Positions 25,326-34,675 of a DNA stretch of 64,000 nt are shown piece after piece. How positions within the stretch are numbered: the first letter of the stretch is position 1; every line of letters starts with the position of its first letter. The DNA comes from Acidimicrobiia bacterium (lineage in GTDB: Bacteria > Actinomycetota > Acidimicrobiia > Acidimicrobiales > Bin134): contig JAJDYU010000053.1 in the NCBI GenBank assembly GCA_022825005.1, positions 1-64,000 on the forward strand, written 5' to 3'. Both the position numbers and the translations under genes were made by a program. A model generated the notes under the pieces. It was not told where the DNA came from and did not search any database. It saw nothing but the letters and a program-made list of their open reading frames with translations.

Positions 25326-26564
25326 CTACTGCCCAGCCAGAACCCTCATGCGGAGGTTGTTGAGGATGGAGACGGTGGTGAACTGGCGGGTGCGCTCGCG
25401 GTCGAAGGGGAACTTGACCTTGGTGGCCTCTACCTGGCCGTTTACCAAAGTGGCCATCCAGACGGTGCCAGGGTCTTCACCGTCTAGGGGCTCGGGGCCG
25501 GCCACGCCGGTGACGGCGATGGCACAGTCGGCGTCCAGCAGCTTGGCGGCGCCGTGGGCCATCGCGGTGACGGCCTCCTCGCTCACTACCGGGCCCTCAG
25601 GCACGTCCAGCAGGTTGAACTTCACGGCGCTGGCGTAGGACACCAGGCCGCCGCGGAACACGTCGCTGGCGCCGGGTACGGCGGTGAGGCGGGAGCCGAT
25701 CAACCCGCCGGTGAGCGACTCGGCCAGCGCCAGGGTCCAGCCCCGGGTCCGCAGGGCGTCGAGCACGGCCGACTCCATGGTCTCGTCGTCCACGCCGAAC
25801 ACGATGTCGCCGATGATGCCCCGCACGATCTGCTCCTCGTTGGCCAAGATCTCGTCCACCTCGGCCTCGCTGGGGGCTTTGGCGGTGAGCCGCACCTTGA
25901 GGCCCTCCATGCCGGAGGCCAGAAAGGCAATGGTGCACTCGCCGGTCTCGTCCAAGCGCTCGATCTCGGTGTGCAGCTTCTCGGCCAGGCCCGACTCGGA
26001 ATCGCCCCAGGTGCGCAGCGTTCGGCTCTTGATCACCGCGGTGATCCCGGCCCGGGCCTTGAGGTCGGGCAGCACGCACTCCCCCACCATCTGCTGCATC
26101 TCCCAGGGCACGCCGGGCACGGCGTACACCGCCTTTCCGTTGGTCTCCACCTTGAAGCCGGGGGCCGTGCCGGGCATCACCGGCAGCACCTCGGCACCGT
26201 CGGGCACGTCGGCCTGGCGCAGATTGTTCTCGGGCATGGCCCGGCCCCGGCCACCGAACACCTGAGAGATGCGATCCACGATGTCGTCGCGTCGCACCAG
26301 TTCAACCCCGAGGGCGGCGGCGATCACGTCACGGGTGATGTCGTCTTGGGTGGGGCCGAGCCCGCCGCACATGATTACCGAGTCGCTGCGCTCGAGAGCC
26401 TGGTTGAGCACCGCCTGCATGCGCCCGAAGTTGTCGCCCACCTTCACCTGGTGGTGCGAGTCGATGCCGGCCAGGGCCAGCTGCTCGCCGATCCAAGACG
26501 AGTTGGTGTCGACAATTTGGCCGAGCAGCAGCTCGGTTCCAACCGCGATTACTTCACAATTCAC
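25326..26564 (-). CDS. cinA: CinA-family protein (nicotinamide-nucleotide amidase type)
   Basis: A 412-residue two-domain protein. The N-terminal MoCF-like domain (VGTELLLGQIVDTNSSWIG, GGLGPTQDD) hydrolyses ADP-ribose-type nucleotides in relatives. The C-terminal amidase domain (AESLTGGLIGSRLTAVPGAS, GVAGPEPLDG) deamidates NMN. The GTG start lacks a clear Shine-Dalgarno; a TATAGC at -10 distance suggests its own promoter between pgsA and cinA. The rimO-pgsA-cinA order is typical of actinobacteria, but the helix-turn-helix gene that often follows cinA is absent. Confidence 0.92.
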   Translation of the reverse strand: MNCEVIAVGTELLLGQIVDTNSSWIGEQLALAGIDSHHQVKVGDNFGRMQAVLNQALERSDSVIMCGGLGPTQDDITRDVIAAALGVELVRRDDIVDRISQVFGGRGRAMPENNLRQADVPDGAEVLPVMPGTAPGFKVETNGKAVYAVPGVPWEMQQMVGECVLPDLKARAGITAVIKSRTLRTWGDSESGLAEKLHTEIERLDETGECTIAFLASGMEGLKVRLTAKAPSEAEVDEILANEEQIVRGIIGDIVFGVDDETMESAVLDALRTRGWTLALAESLTGGLIGSRLTAVPGASDVFRGGLVSYASAVKFNLLDVPEGPVVSEEAVTAMAHGAAKLLDADCAIAVTGVAGPEPLDGEDPGTVWMATLVNGQVEATKVKFPFDRERTRQFTTVSILNNLRMRVLAGQ

Positions 26565-26580
26565 GCAGGGAGGCTATACC

Positions 26581-26638
26581 GCCGGCTACTGGCCCGAGGC
26601 CGCAATGGCCTCGGCTATTGGCCTGAGGCGGCAATGGC
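26581..26638 (-). repeat. 29-bp tandem duplication over the pgsA stop codon
   Basis: On the minus strand the last five codons and TAG stop of pgsA lie in the first 29-bp copy. A second copy with four differences follows directly, including another TAG. The copies are 26610-26638 and 26581-26609. Confidence 0.85.
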
Positions 26639-27196
26639 GCCGGCCCGCCCGTCGGCCCAATAGCGCCAGCCGGAATAGAGGGTGATGGCCACTGCCGCCC
26701 AGATGGCCAGCGACACCGCCCAGTCGACGTTCTCCAGCGGGGGCAGGGCGGCCACGGTGAGCGCCACGCCCTGCATCAGCGTTTTGAGCTTGGCCGAATG
26801 GCGGGCGGGCAATGAGAGGCCGTCTCGGGCCCATCGGGTGCGGGCCGCGCTCATCAGGAGCTCCCGCGCGGTGATGATCAGCACCGGCACCCAGAACAGG
26901 CGGTCCACCGCCACAAAGCACCAGGCCGCCCCAAGGATCATCACCTTGTCGGCCAGCGGGTCCAAGAAGGCCCCCCAGCGGCTCTCGCTGCCCGACGACC
27001 GGGCCACCCAGCCGTCGTAGTAGTCGCTGGCCCCCAGCACCCAGCCCACGGCCACCACCGCCCACGACGTGCCCGCGCCGTCGGAAGCGGCCAAGATCAA
27101 CACATACAGCAGGGGCGAGAGTGCTATCCGCCCCAGCGTGATGAGGTTGGCGGTCAACCGCAGATCGGACCACGTGTAGGCCCCCACCTGGCTCAC
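26615..27196 (-). CDS. pgsA: CDP-diacylglycerol-glycerol-3-phosphate phosphatidyltransferase
   Basis: An integral membrane CDP-alcohol phosphatidyltransferase of 193 residues that makes phosphatidylglycerophosphate. The full motif D-x2-D-G-x2-A-R-x8-G-x3-D-x3-D is visible (SDYYDGWVARSSGS..WGAFLDPLAD). Several hydrophobic helices are present. The GTG start overlaps the rimO stop (GTGA). Its product feeds the phosphatidylglycerol used by Lgt. A sister CDP-alcohol transferase role is possible but less likely given the rimO-pgsA-cinA context. Confidence 0.93.
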   Translation of the reverse strand: MSQVGAYTWSDLRLTANLITLGRIALSPLLYVLILAASDGAGTSWAVVAVGWVLGASDYYDGWVARSSGSESRWGAFLDPLADKVMILGAAWCFVAVDRLFWVPVLIITARELLMSAARTRWARDGLSLPARHSAKLKTLMQGVALTVAALPPLENVDWAVSLAIWAAVAITLYSGWRYWADGRAGAIAASGQ

Positions 27197-28479
27197 CGCG
27201 ACACCTCTTCGGCCACCAGATCGGGACCAAGGGCATCAACGATCCGAACCGAGTTGAACTGGCCCGCCAACAGATGCTCAGGCACCGAGATCACCCCGTC
27301 GATCTCTGGGGCTTCTCGATAGCTGCGGGCAATTCCGGGAGCGTCCACCAGAACTTCGACCTCGCGGCCGATTAGTTGGTCACGCTTGTTGGCGGTGATT
27401 GCGTCCTGGACCTCGGCCAGCTCCCGGCGGCGCTCGGCGGCCATCTCGGCAGGCACCTGATCGTCGAGGGTGGTGGCATAGGTGCCGGCCTCGGCGGAGT
27501 AGGTGAAGAACCCGCACCAATCAAGGCCCACCTCGGCTACAAAGTCGAGCAGCGCATCGTGGTCGGACTCGGTCTCTCCCGGATAGCCCACAATGAAGTT
27601 CGACCGAAACACCGCCTCAGGCTGGCGCTGGCGGATGTCGGCGATGCGGGCGGCGAAGCGGTCGCCGTCGCCCCACCGCCGCATCCGGGCCAACAGCGGC
27701 CGGGATACGTGCTGCAACGACAGGTCGAAGTAGGGCACACCGGTGGCGCAGATGGCGTCGATGAGCGGGTCGGTGAGATCGGACGGGTACAGGTACAGCA
27801 GGCGCACCCAATCGACCCGCTGACAGAGAGACTCAACCAGCGGGATGATGCTGCGCTCTCCTTGGCCCTGGTCGCGGCCGTAGGAGGCCAGGTCTTGGGC
27901 CACCAGCACCGCCTCTCGCACCCCGAGCGCCTCCACCTCAGCCAAGATGGCTTCGGCCGACCGGGAGCGCTGGGGCCCCCGGAAGCTGGGGATGGCGCAG
28001 TACCCGCAGCGCCGGTCGCACCCCTCGGCGATCTTCACGTAGGCCCATGGCGCCTCAGCGGGCGGGCGGGGCAGGTTCAACAGGTCGAACTCGGGCAACT
28101 CAGGCACTCCGGCCACCGAAGGCGATGAGGGCTTCGCCCCGATGCTCACCGGCACGCCGAACCCGGCCACCCGGTCGGCCTCGGGCAGGGCCTCGGCCAG
28201 CTCAGCGCCGTAGCGCTCGGCCATGCAACCGGTGACCACCAGCTCGGCCTCGGCGGCGGTCGAGCGCAGCGCCAGCACCGTGTCCACCGACTCCTGGCGG
28301 GCCTCCTCGATGAAGGCGCAAGTGTTCACCACCACCAGGTCGGCTTGGTCGGGGGCGCCAGCGGAAACCATCCCGTCGCGGACCAAAAGACCCGTGATCT
28401 TGTCGGAGTCCACCTGGTTCTTGGGACACCCCAGCGTCTCAATCCAAAACCGGCGCACCGTATCGACACTAGGTGGCAT
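27193..28479 (-). CDS. rimO: Ribosomal protein S12 methylthiotransferase
   Basis: A radical-SAM enzyme of 428 residues that adds a methylthio group to an Asp of ribosomal protein S12. The N-terminal UPF0004 cysteines (TLGCPKNQVDSD, VVNTCAFIEEA, VTGCMAERYG), the radical-SAM CDRRCGYCAIP and a TRAM-like C-terminus are clear. LGCPKN with VDSD distinguishes RimO from MiaB. The ATG at 28479 overlaps the end of the upstream exchanger gene by 11 nt; the longer frame is rejected. Confidence 0.94.
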   Translation of the reverse strand: MPPSVDTVRRFWIETLGCPKNQVDSDKITGLLVRDGMVSAGAPDQADLVVVNTCAFIEEARQESVDTVLALRSTAAEAELVVTGCMAERYGAELAEALPEADRVAGFGVPVSIGAKPSSPSVAGVPELPEFDLLNLPRPPAEAPWAYVKIAEGCDRRCGYCAIPSFRGPQRSRSAEAILAEVEALGVREAVLVAQDLASYGRDQGQGERSIIPLVESLCQRVDWVRLLYLYPSDLTDPLIDAICATGVPYFDLSLQHVSRPLLARMRRWGDGDRFAARIADIRQRQPEAVFRSNFIVGYPGETESDHDALLDFVAEVGLDWCGFFTYSAEAGTYATTLDDQVPAEMAAERRRELAEVQDAITANKRDQLIGREVEVLVDAPGIARSYREAPEIDGVISVPEHLLAGQFNSVRIVDALGPDLVAEEVSR

Positions 28480-29515
28480 CGAGGCCAGAACCACCAGCGC
28501 CGGCCGCCTGCTCCACCAATTCCACCGCTGGCTCAGGACCCAGAGCCTCTTCCTCATGGTCGGAGATCAAAAACGGCAGCGACACCAAGTACACGGCCAA
28601 CAGGAGGGCGCCCTCCCACCAACGCTCCAAACCGTCTCCCCGGAACATGAAGAGCCAGGCGGCAACGGAGATGCCCATCATGATCCACACCGCCAAACCC
28701 GAGAGATTCCCGTCGACCAGCGGCCCGGGCCCCACCAGCGCCACCACCGCGCTCACCAGCAGGCTGTTGAAGGTGTTGGAGCCCAAGATGTTGCCCACCA
28801 GCAGGTCAGCCTCTCCCCGGCGGGCCGCCTGCACCCCGGTGATCAGCTCAGGCAGCGAGGTTCCGAACGCCACCAGAGAAAGCCCCACGAATCCCGAGCC
28901 CAGGCCCACCTCCTGGGCGATGTCCACCGCACCGGTCACCGCCAGCTGGGCACCGACCACGGTGGCGGCCAATCCCAGCACGGTGCGGACCAGCTCGGCA
29001 GGCTGGCTTATCGGCTTGTCGGTATGGACGACTTCGGCGGCGCTGGCGTCATAGGCCGGCCGCCACAAGATGACGGTCATGGCCACCACGAAGGCCAGCA
29101 GCAAGACGACGCCCTCCCAGCGCTCCAACCCGTCTTGCACCAGCAACCAGAACAACCCGGCGGCGGCCACCGACACCACGCCCTCCCGCCAAAGCGTGCT
29201 GTTGGCCACCCGGATATACCGTCCCCCCACGGCCACCGCGGCCACCAGGGCGGAAAAGCCCAGCACCAGGCTCAAGTTGGCCACGTTGGAGCCGACGATG
29301 TTGCCCACCCCCAAATCGACGTTGCCGTCGGCGGCGGCCAAGCCCGACACCAGCATCTCGGGGGCACTGGTGCCGAAGCCGATGACCAGCGCCCCGATCA
29401 CGATGGGCGAGATGCCCCGGGCGAAGGCCAGCCGGGAGGCGCCTATCACCAATTGGTCGGCGCCCACGGCCAGCACGAGGAGACCCCCCGCCAAAAGCAC
29501 CGCTGCTAAAGCCAC
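28469..29515 (-). CDS. Sodium/calcium exchanger-family cation antiporter
   Basis: A 348-residue CaCA-superfamily membrane antiporter of the YrbG type. The two inverted alpha-repeats are clear: GFGTSAPEMLVSGLAA with GNIVGSNVANLSLVLG, and AFGTSLPELITGVQAA with GNILGSNTFNSLLV. About ten hydrophobic helices are expected. The transported ion (calcium or another cation against sodium or protons) is not certain. It sits between ftsK and rimO and overlaps rimO, an uncommon insertion in this conserved block. Confidence 0.9.
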   Translation of the reverse strand: MALAAVLLAGGLLVLAVGADQLVIGASRLAFARGISPIVIGALVIGFGTSAPEMLVSGLAAADGNVDLGVGNIVGSNVANLSLVLGFSALVAAVAVGGRYIRVANSTLWREGVVSVAAAGLFWLLVQDGLERWEGVVLLLAFVVAMTVILWRPAYDASAAEVVHTDKPISQPAELVRTVLGLAATVVGAQLAVTGAVDIAQEVGLGSGFVGLSLVAFGTSLPELITGVQAARRGEADLLVGNILGSNTFNSLLVSAVVALVGPGPLVDGNLSGLAVWIMMGISVAAWLFMFRGDGLERWWEGALLLAVYLVSLPFLISDHEEEALGPEPAVELVEQAAGAGGSGLDAT

Positions 29516-29545
29516 AGGAGGAGACTACCGACGCTCAGCAGGCAT

Positions 29546-32011
29546 TCATGAAGGGAGTTCGTCGGGGGTCATCAGCACCTCTCGGGCCTTCGACCCCTCT
29601 GAGGGGCCGACCACGCCCCGCTGCTCCATCAGGTCCATCAGCCGGCCGGCTCGGGCGAATCCCACCCGGAGCTTGCGCTGGAGCATCGACGTGGAGCCGA
29701 GCTGGCTCTCCACCACCAGTCTCATGGCCTGAACTAGGAGCTCGTCGTCATCGTCGCCAGCCCCGTTCGCGGCGGCCGAGGGCGCGGGGGCCAGCGGATC
29801 GTCGTCGCCGTCGCCACCGTCGGTGGTCACCGAATTGGCCGAGCTGGAAGGCTCCATGGCCGCAGCCTGACGGCGCCACGCGCCCACCACGCTGCGAACC
29901 TCCGACTCGGTCACCCACGCCCCCTGGATGCGCTGGGCAGACGTGGAGGTGGGGCTGAGCAGGAGCATGTCGCCCCGGCCCACCAGGCGCTCGGCGCCCT
30001 GCTGGTCGAGGATCACCCGGCTGTCGGTTTGGCTGGAAACGGCAAAGGCCAGCCGGGCGGGGATGTTGGCCTTGATCACCCCGGTGATCACGTTGATGGA
30101 CGGGCGTTGGGTGGCGATCACCAGGTGGATGCCCACGGCCCGGGCCTTCTGGGCGATGCGGCAGATGGAGTCCTCCACATCGCGGGGGGCCACCATCATC
30201 AGGTCGGAAAGCTCGTCCACCACCACCAAAATGAGCGGCATGGGTTCTTTGGGCTCGGAATCCTCGATCCCCAGTCTGCGATCGTGGTCGAACACGCCTT
30301 GGGCGCAGGCTTCGTTGTAGCCGTCGATGTCGCGGACGCCCACCGAGGCCAGCACCTCATAGCGGCGGTCCATCTCCCGGCAGGCCCAGGCCAGGGCATT
30401 GGCCGCTTTCTTGGGGTCGGTTACCGGCTGGGTGAGCAGGTGGGGAACATGCTCGTATTGGGCCATTTCCACCATCTTGGGGTCAACCAGGATCATGCGG
30501 ACCTGGTCGGGGGTGGAGCGCATGAGCACCGAGGTGATCATGGAGTTGATGCACGACGACTTGCCCGCCCCGGTGGCCCCGGCGATGAGGATGTGGGGCA
30601 TCCGGGACAGGTCCATCATCACCGGCTTGGCGTTGATGTCCCGCCCGATGGCCACCTCCAGGGGATGGGTGGCCTTGCGGGCCTCGGCCGACGCCAGTAT
30701 CCCCCCCAGCGACACCACCTGGCGGTCGCGGTTGGGCACCTCCACCCCGATGGCCTGGCGACCGGGAATCGGGGCCAGGATGCGGACGTCGGGCGAGGCC
30801 AGGGCGTAGGCGATGTCCTTGCTCAGGCTGGTGACCCGGCTGACCTTGACGCCGGGGGCAAGCTCCAGCTCATAGCGGGTCACGGTGGGGCCGATGACCA
30901 TGCCGACGAGCTTGGTCTCCACATCATGGGCGGCCAGAGCCTGCTCGAGGGCGGCGCCCTTGAGGGTGGCCTCCTCTTGGTTGGCCTGTTGGGGGTCGGA
31001 CCCGCCCAGCAGCTTGAGGGGCGGGAGCTTCCACTTCGACGACTTGGGGGCTTTGGTCGCTTTGGTCGCCTTTTCGCCCACGATGGCCGGAGCTTGCCAA
31101 TCCGGCTCCTGTTCGGAGCAAGGAGCACTGGGCTCGGGTTCCGGCGCGGAGCTTGCCTCCGGCTCGGGCACCGGATCCGGTTCCGGTAGCGGGGAGGGTA
31201 TGACCACCACTTCCGGTTCGACCGGAATCGACTCTGTTGCCGCCTCTAGTTGTTCGAAGGAGGGGGCCTCGTCTGGCATGGGAGGCGGTGCCGTGCCGGT
31301 GAATGACTGGAGAACCCGGGAGAAGGCGGCTTTGAGCTTGGCACCGTCCACTCGGCGGGCCCAGGCCCGCAGCGACACCCGGGTGAGCACCACCATTCCC
31401 AACAAGCCGAACGCGCCCAGCACCAGGCTCGCGCCCCAAACACCCATGACCGCAGCCAGCGTGCCCCCGAAGGCCAAACCCAGAGCGCCGCCGGCGCCCA
31501 TCAGCCCGTCCAAATCCTCGATGCCCGGCCGGTTAATGGTGATGTGCAGAAGGCCGGTGACCGACAAGAGCGTCAATGCCGTGCCGATGCCGAGGCGAAC
31601 CGCTTGCACCAAGTCGGCACGGGCCGGATCGGTATAGGGGTTCTTGTCGAAGGAATCAGAGGCGGCCTGCGGGCCCTGTTCATCAGGGCTCTCCTGGTCG
31701 GGGCGGGGACCGCGCAGCAGCACCACTCCAAGCGCCACCAAGGCGATGGGCACGGCGGCCCTGGCCGTGCCGATCAGCGCACCGACAACCACCCGGAGGC
31801 CTGAGCCGAACGGCCCGGCCACATCGGCCCAAAAGGCGCAGGCCGCAACCAGCCCGGCGAGGATGAACCCCACCGCGATGATGTCGGCGCGGTGCCTAGC
31901 CCAGACCGCGGCCGATGCCTGCCTCAATCGGCTTTCCGATGAGGCTCCGGCCTTGGATTTGGACTTTGCGCTGGGCTTTGTAGGGGGCTTTCGAGCGGTT
32001 TTGGTAGCCAC
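29546..32011 (-). CDS. ftsK: DNA translocase FtsK/SpoIIIE
   Basis: A hexameric septal DNA pump of 821 residues. It has four N-terminal membrane helices (about residues 40-190), a Pro/Glu-rich linker, the RecA-like motor with Walker A GATGAGKSS and Walker B (LILVVVDELSDLMM), then a Ser/Asp linker and a C-terminal gamma winged helix (LQRKLRVGFARAGRLMDLMEQ) that reads polar DNA signals. I propose GTG 32011. TTGGTT-N17-TACGTT (-35/-10) lies directly upstream, which would put a TTG start at 32050 inside the promoter. xerC is at 59.7 kb. Confidence 0.93.
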   Translation of the reverse strand: MATKTARKPPTKPSAKSKSKAGASSESRLRQASAAVWARHRADIIAVGFILAGLVAACAFWADVAGPFGSGLRVVVGALIGTARAAVPIALVALGVVLLRGPRPDQESPDEQGPQAASDSFDKNPYTDPARADLVQAVRLGIGTALTLLSVTGLLHITINRPGIEDLDGLMGAGGALGLAFGGTLAAVMGVWGASLVLGAFGLLGMVVLTRVSLRAWARRVDGAKLKAAFSRVLQSFTGTAPPPMPDEAPSFEQLEAATESIPVEPEVVVIPSPLPEPDPVPEPEASSAPEPEPSAPCSEQEPDWQAPAIVGEKATKATKAPKSSKWKLPPLKLLGGSDPQQANQEEATLKGAALEQALAAHDVETKLVGMVIGPTVTRYELELAPGVKVSRVTSLSKDIAYALASPDVRILAPIPGRQAIGVEVPNRDRQVVSLGGILASAEARKATHPLEVAIGRDINAKPVMMDLSRMPHILIAGATGAGKSSCINSMITSVLMRSTPDQVRMILVDPKMVEMAQYEHVPHLLTQPVTDPKKAANALAWACREMDRRYEVLASVGVRDIDGYNEACAQGVFDHDRRLGIEDSEPKEPMPLILVVVDELSDLMMVAPRDVEDSICRIAQKARAVGIHLVIATQRPSINVITGVIKANIPARLAFAVSSQTDSRVILDQQGAERLVGRGDMLLLSPTSTSAQRIQGAWVTESEVRSVVGAWRRQAAAMEPSSSANSVTTDGGDGDDDPLAPAPSAAANGAGDDDDELLVQAMRLVVESQLGSTSMLQRKLRVGFARAGRLMDLMEQRGVVGPSEGSKAREVLMTPDELPS

Positions 32012-32021
32012 AACAACCACA

Positions 32022-32050
32022 AACGTACCATTGACAACACCAGTAACCAA
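32022..32050 (-). promoter_or_regulatory. Promoter of ftsK
   Basis: TTGGTT (-35) and TACGTT (-10) with a 17-bp spacer lie on the minus strand, 10 nt ahead of the GTG proposed as the ftsK start. This implies a very short or absent 5' UTR. No ribosome-binding site is visible there. Confidence 0.45.
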
Positions 32051-32084
32051 CGGTTTGGGCCGACAGGGCGGGCCCGGTCAACTC

Positions 32085-33743
32085 TCAGAGTTCGATGATG
32101 ATGGGAACGATCATGGGGCGGCGGCCGGTGTTGTGGTTGACAAATTGGCCCGCTGTCCGCCGGACCAAGCGCTCCAGGCCGTCGCCTTCTCCTGATTCCA
32201 GGTATTCCTCCACCACAGCCGCAACCTCGTCGGCCCCGGCTTGTTCCAACTCGCGAACCAGGTCGGGTCCCACCCAGCCCTTGCTCTCCAGGCGGGGGCG
32301 GGCCAGCAAGCGGCCCTCCCCGCGGCTCAATACCACCACCACGTTGACCACTCCCTGGCCGCCGAGGATGAATCGCTCGCTGAACAGTTCCCGGTCTCTC
32401 TCAATGAGCTGCCCGTTCACGTAGTAGTAGTCCCCGGAGGTGACCTGTCCGCGGTTGGCCAGGCCGCGGTCGCTCAGCTCAACCTGCTCACCGTCTCGGG
32501 CCAGGATCACCCGATCAGACGCCATGCCCATGTTCAAGGCCAGCTGGGCGTGGGCGGCCAGGTGGCGGACCTCGCCGTGGACCGGCACGAAGTACTCGGG
32601 ATCGGCCACGGTGTGCAGGGTGCGAAGCTCGTCTTGTTTGCCATGGCCGGTGGTGTGGACCTCCAACTGGCCGCTGTGGACCACCTTGGCCCCCCGGCAT
32701 ATCAGGTTGTTGATCATGCGGGACACCCGGACCTCGTTGCCGGGAATGGGGCTGGAGCTCAGCACCACGGCGTCGTCGGGACCGATGTCGATCCAGCGGC
32801 TGTCGCCGGTGGCTGCCATGGCCAGCGCCGAGCGCGTCTCCCCCTGAGAGCCGGTGGACACCACGCACAGCTGCCCGGGGGGAAAGCGCTCGGATTCGGC
32901 CACATCGATCACCGCGTGGTCGGGCAGCCGCAGCAAACCCAGCTCGCGGGCCAGGGCGAAGTTGCGCTTCATGGACAGCCCCAGCGTAGCCACCTTGCGC
33001 CCGGACTCGACCGCGGCGTCGGCCACCTGCTGGATCCGGTGAATATGGCTGGAGAACGCCGCCACCACCAGGCGTCGGTCGGGATGGGCGGCGAAGACCC
33101 CTCTCAACACCCCGCCGATCTCGGTCTCCGACCGTGAGCTGCCGGGTATCTCCGAGTTGGTGGAGTCGCACAGCAGCAGCCTGATCCCCTCATCGCGGGC
33201 GATTGCCCCGATGCGGGCGAGGTCGGTGCGACGGCCGTCCACCGGGTTCAGGTCCAGCTTGAAATCGCTGGAGTGGAGGATCACCCCCTGGGGGGTGCGA
33301 ATGGCCGAGATCAACCCGGAGGGAACCGAGTGGGTAACAGGGATGAACTCGCAGTCGAACGATCCGATGCGCACCCGGTCGTGGTCACCGATGGGGACGA
33401 GGGTGGCGCGGTCGCTCACCGCCCGCTCCTCGAGGCGGTTGCGGATCAGCCCGAGGGTGAACGGCGAGGCGTACACGGGGAACGACAGCCATTCCAGCGC
33501 CCGGGGCAGTGCGCCAATGTGGTCCTCGTGGCCGTGGGTGCAGATGCAGCCCACGATGCGGTCGGCCTTGTCGCGCAGGTACTCCAGATCGGGAAGCACG
33601 AATTCGGCGCCGGGCATGTCCTCGTCGGGGAACAGCACCCCGCAATCCAACAGGAGCACCTCGCCCCCGGATTCGATGGCCGCGCAGTTCCTCCCGATGT
33701 CGCCCAACCCGCCCAGAAAGGTGATCTGAACCGGGTCAGCCAC
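32085..33743 (-). CDS. rnj: Ribonuclease J
   Basis: A metallo-beta-lactamase/beta-CASP ribonuclease of 552 residues with 5'-exo- and endonuclease activity in RNA maturation and decay. The metal site HGHEDHIGA is present, with the SVDSTN-like LLCDSTNSEIPG, the beta-CASP block with VSTGSQGE, and the VHGEVRHLAAHA motif. The dapA-rnj-ftsK order is conserved in actinobacteria. GTG start, 29 nt after dapA. Confidence 0.95.
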   Translation of the reverse strand: MADPVQITFLGGLGDIGRNCAAIESGGEVLLLDCGVLFPDEDMPGAEFVLPDLEYLRDKADRIVGCICTHGHEDHIGALPRALEWLSFPVYASPFTLGLIRNRLEERAVSDRATLVPIGDHDRVRIGSFDCEFIPVTHSVPSGLISAIRTPQGVILHSSDFKLDLNPVDGRRTDLARIGAIARDEGIRLLLCDSTNSEIPGSSRSETEIGGVLRGVFAAHPDRRLVVAAFSSHIHRIQQVADAAVESGRKVATLGLSMKRNFALARELGLLRLPDHAVIDVAESERFPPGQLCVVSTGSQGETRSALAMAATGDSRWIDIGPDDAVVLSSSPIPGNEVRVSRMINNLICRGAKVVHSGQLEVHTTGHGKQDELRTLHTVADPEYFVPVHGEVRHLAAHAQLALNMGMASDRVILARDGEQVELSDRGLANRGQVTSGDYYYVNGQLIERDRELFSERFILGGQGVVNVVVVLSRGEGRLLARPRLESKGWVGPDLVRELEQAGADEVAAVVEEYLESGEGDGLERLVRRTAGQFVNHNTGRRPMIVPIIIEL

Positions 33744-33772
33744 GGGCGCGAGACCTCCGGTCGGCGACCGGA

Positions 33773-34666
33773 TCAGCCATCGGCACCGAGTCTTGTGCCG
33801 GCCAGCACCTCGGCCGCGGCCTCAGCCAAACCCTCGGGCTCGACGTCCAGTGGCGGGCGGCAGCGGCCGACCGGGAGGCCGATGAGGCGCATCATGGCCT
33901 TGGCCGGGATGGGGTTGGGCGCTGTCAATCCCGTCTCATAGTCGAACGACGGCATGAGGCTGGCGTTGATCTTGGCAGCAGCGCCAACGTCGCCCCTCTC
34001 AAAGGCGGCGATCATGTCGGCGTGCTCGGCACCGGCCCAGTGGGTGGCCACGCCGATCACCCCCACCGCGCCCACCGCCAGCAGCGGCAGGGTGAGGCTG
34101 TCGTCGCCGCTGTACACCTCAAAGCCCTCGGGGGCCTGGGCGAGGAGCGCGGCGGTTTCGGCGGGGTCGCCGGCCGCGTCCTTGATGCCGACGATGTTGT
34201 CCACCCCATAAGCCAGTTCCAGCAAGGTGGCGGTGTCCACTTTGCGCCCGGTGCGGACGGGGATGTCGTAGATGAGCATCGGCAGGTCGGTTGCCGCGGC
34301 AACCGTGGCGAAGTGCTTGGCCAGGCCGGCTTGCGAGGGCCGGTTGTAGTACGGGGCTACCGACAAGATGCCATCGGCCCCAGCCTCTTGAGCCCGCTCG
34401 GTGAGCTCGACGGCGGCGACGGTGTCGTTGCTGCCCGCTCCGGCCACCACCGGCGCATCCACCGCAGAGGCGACCGTGCCAATTAGATCGATCTGCTCGT
34501 CGTGGGTCAGAGTCGGCGCTTCTCCCGTGGTGCCCGCCACAACCAGCCCGTCGCTACCGTTGTCAACCAGCCATTGGGCCAGCGACGCGGCGGTTTCCAG
34601 GTCGAGCGAGCCACCGTCGGCAAACGGCGTGACCATGGCGGTGAGCACCTTTCCAAATCGAGCCAT
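33773..34666 (-). CDS. dapA: 4-hydroxy-tetrahydrodipicolinate synthase
   Basis: Condenses pyruvate and aspartate semialdehyde, the first committed step to lysine/diaminopimelate. It is a (beta/alpha)8 class I aldolase of 297 residues. Substrate-binding GTTGEAPTL, the Tyr of IYDIPVRTG and the Schiff-base Lys in VGIKDAAGD are present. Preceded by GGAG. dapB lies two genes upstream, so both early steps of the pathway share this operon. Confidence 0.95.
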   Translation of the reverse strand: MARFGKVLTAMVTPFADGGSLDLETAASLAQWLVDNGSDGLVVAGTTGEAPTLTHDEQIDLIGTVASAVDAPVVAGAGSNDTVAAVELTERAQEAGADGILSVAPYYNRPSQAGLAKHFATVAAATDLPMLIYDIPVRTGRKVDTATLLELAYGVDNIVGIKDAAGDPAETAALLAQAPEGFEVYSGDDSLTLPLLAVGAVGVIGVATHWAGAEHADMIAAFERGDVGAAAKINASLMPSFDYETGLTAPNPIPAKAMMRLIGLPVGRCRPPLDVEPEGLAEAAAEVLAGTRLGADG

Positions 34667-34675
34667 GGGTTCTCC

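Noticed and set aside
27193-28557. Longer rimO, dprA, lgt, rbfA, hflX, pnp and rpsB starts suggested by the maximal open frames
   Set aside because: In each case the extra N-terminal codons run into the neighbouring gene or lack family similarity, while an internal start has a good ribosome-binding site or stop-start overlap.
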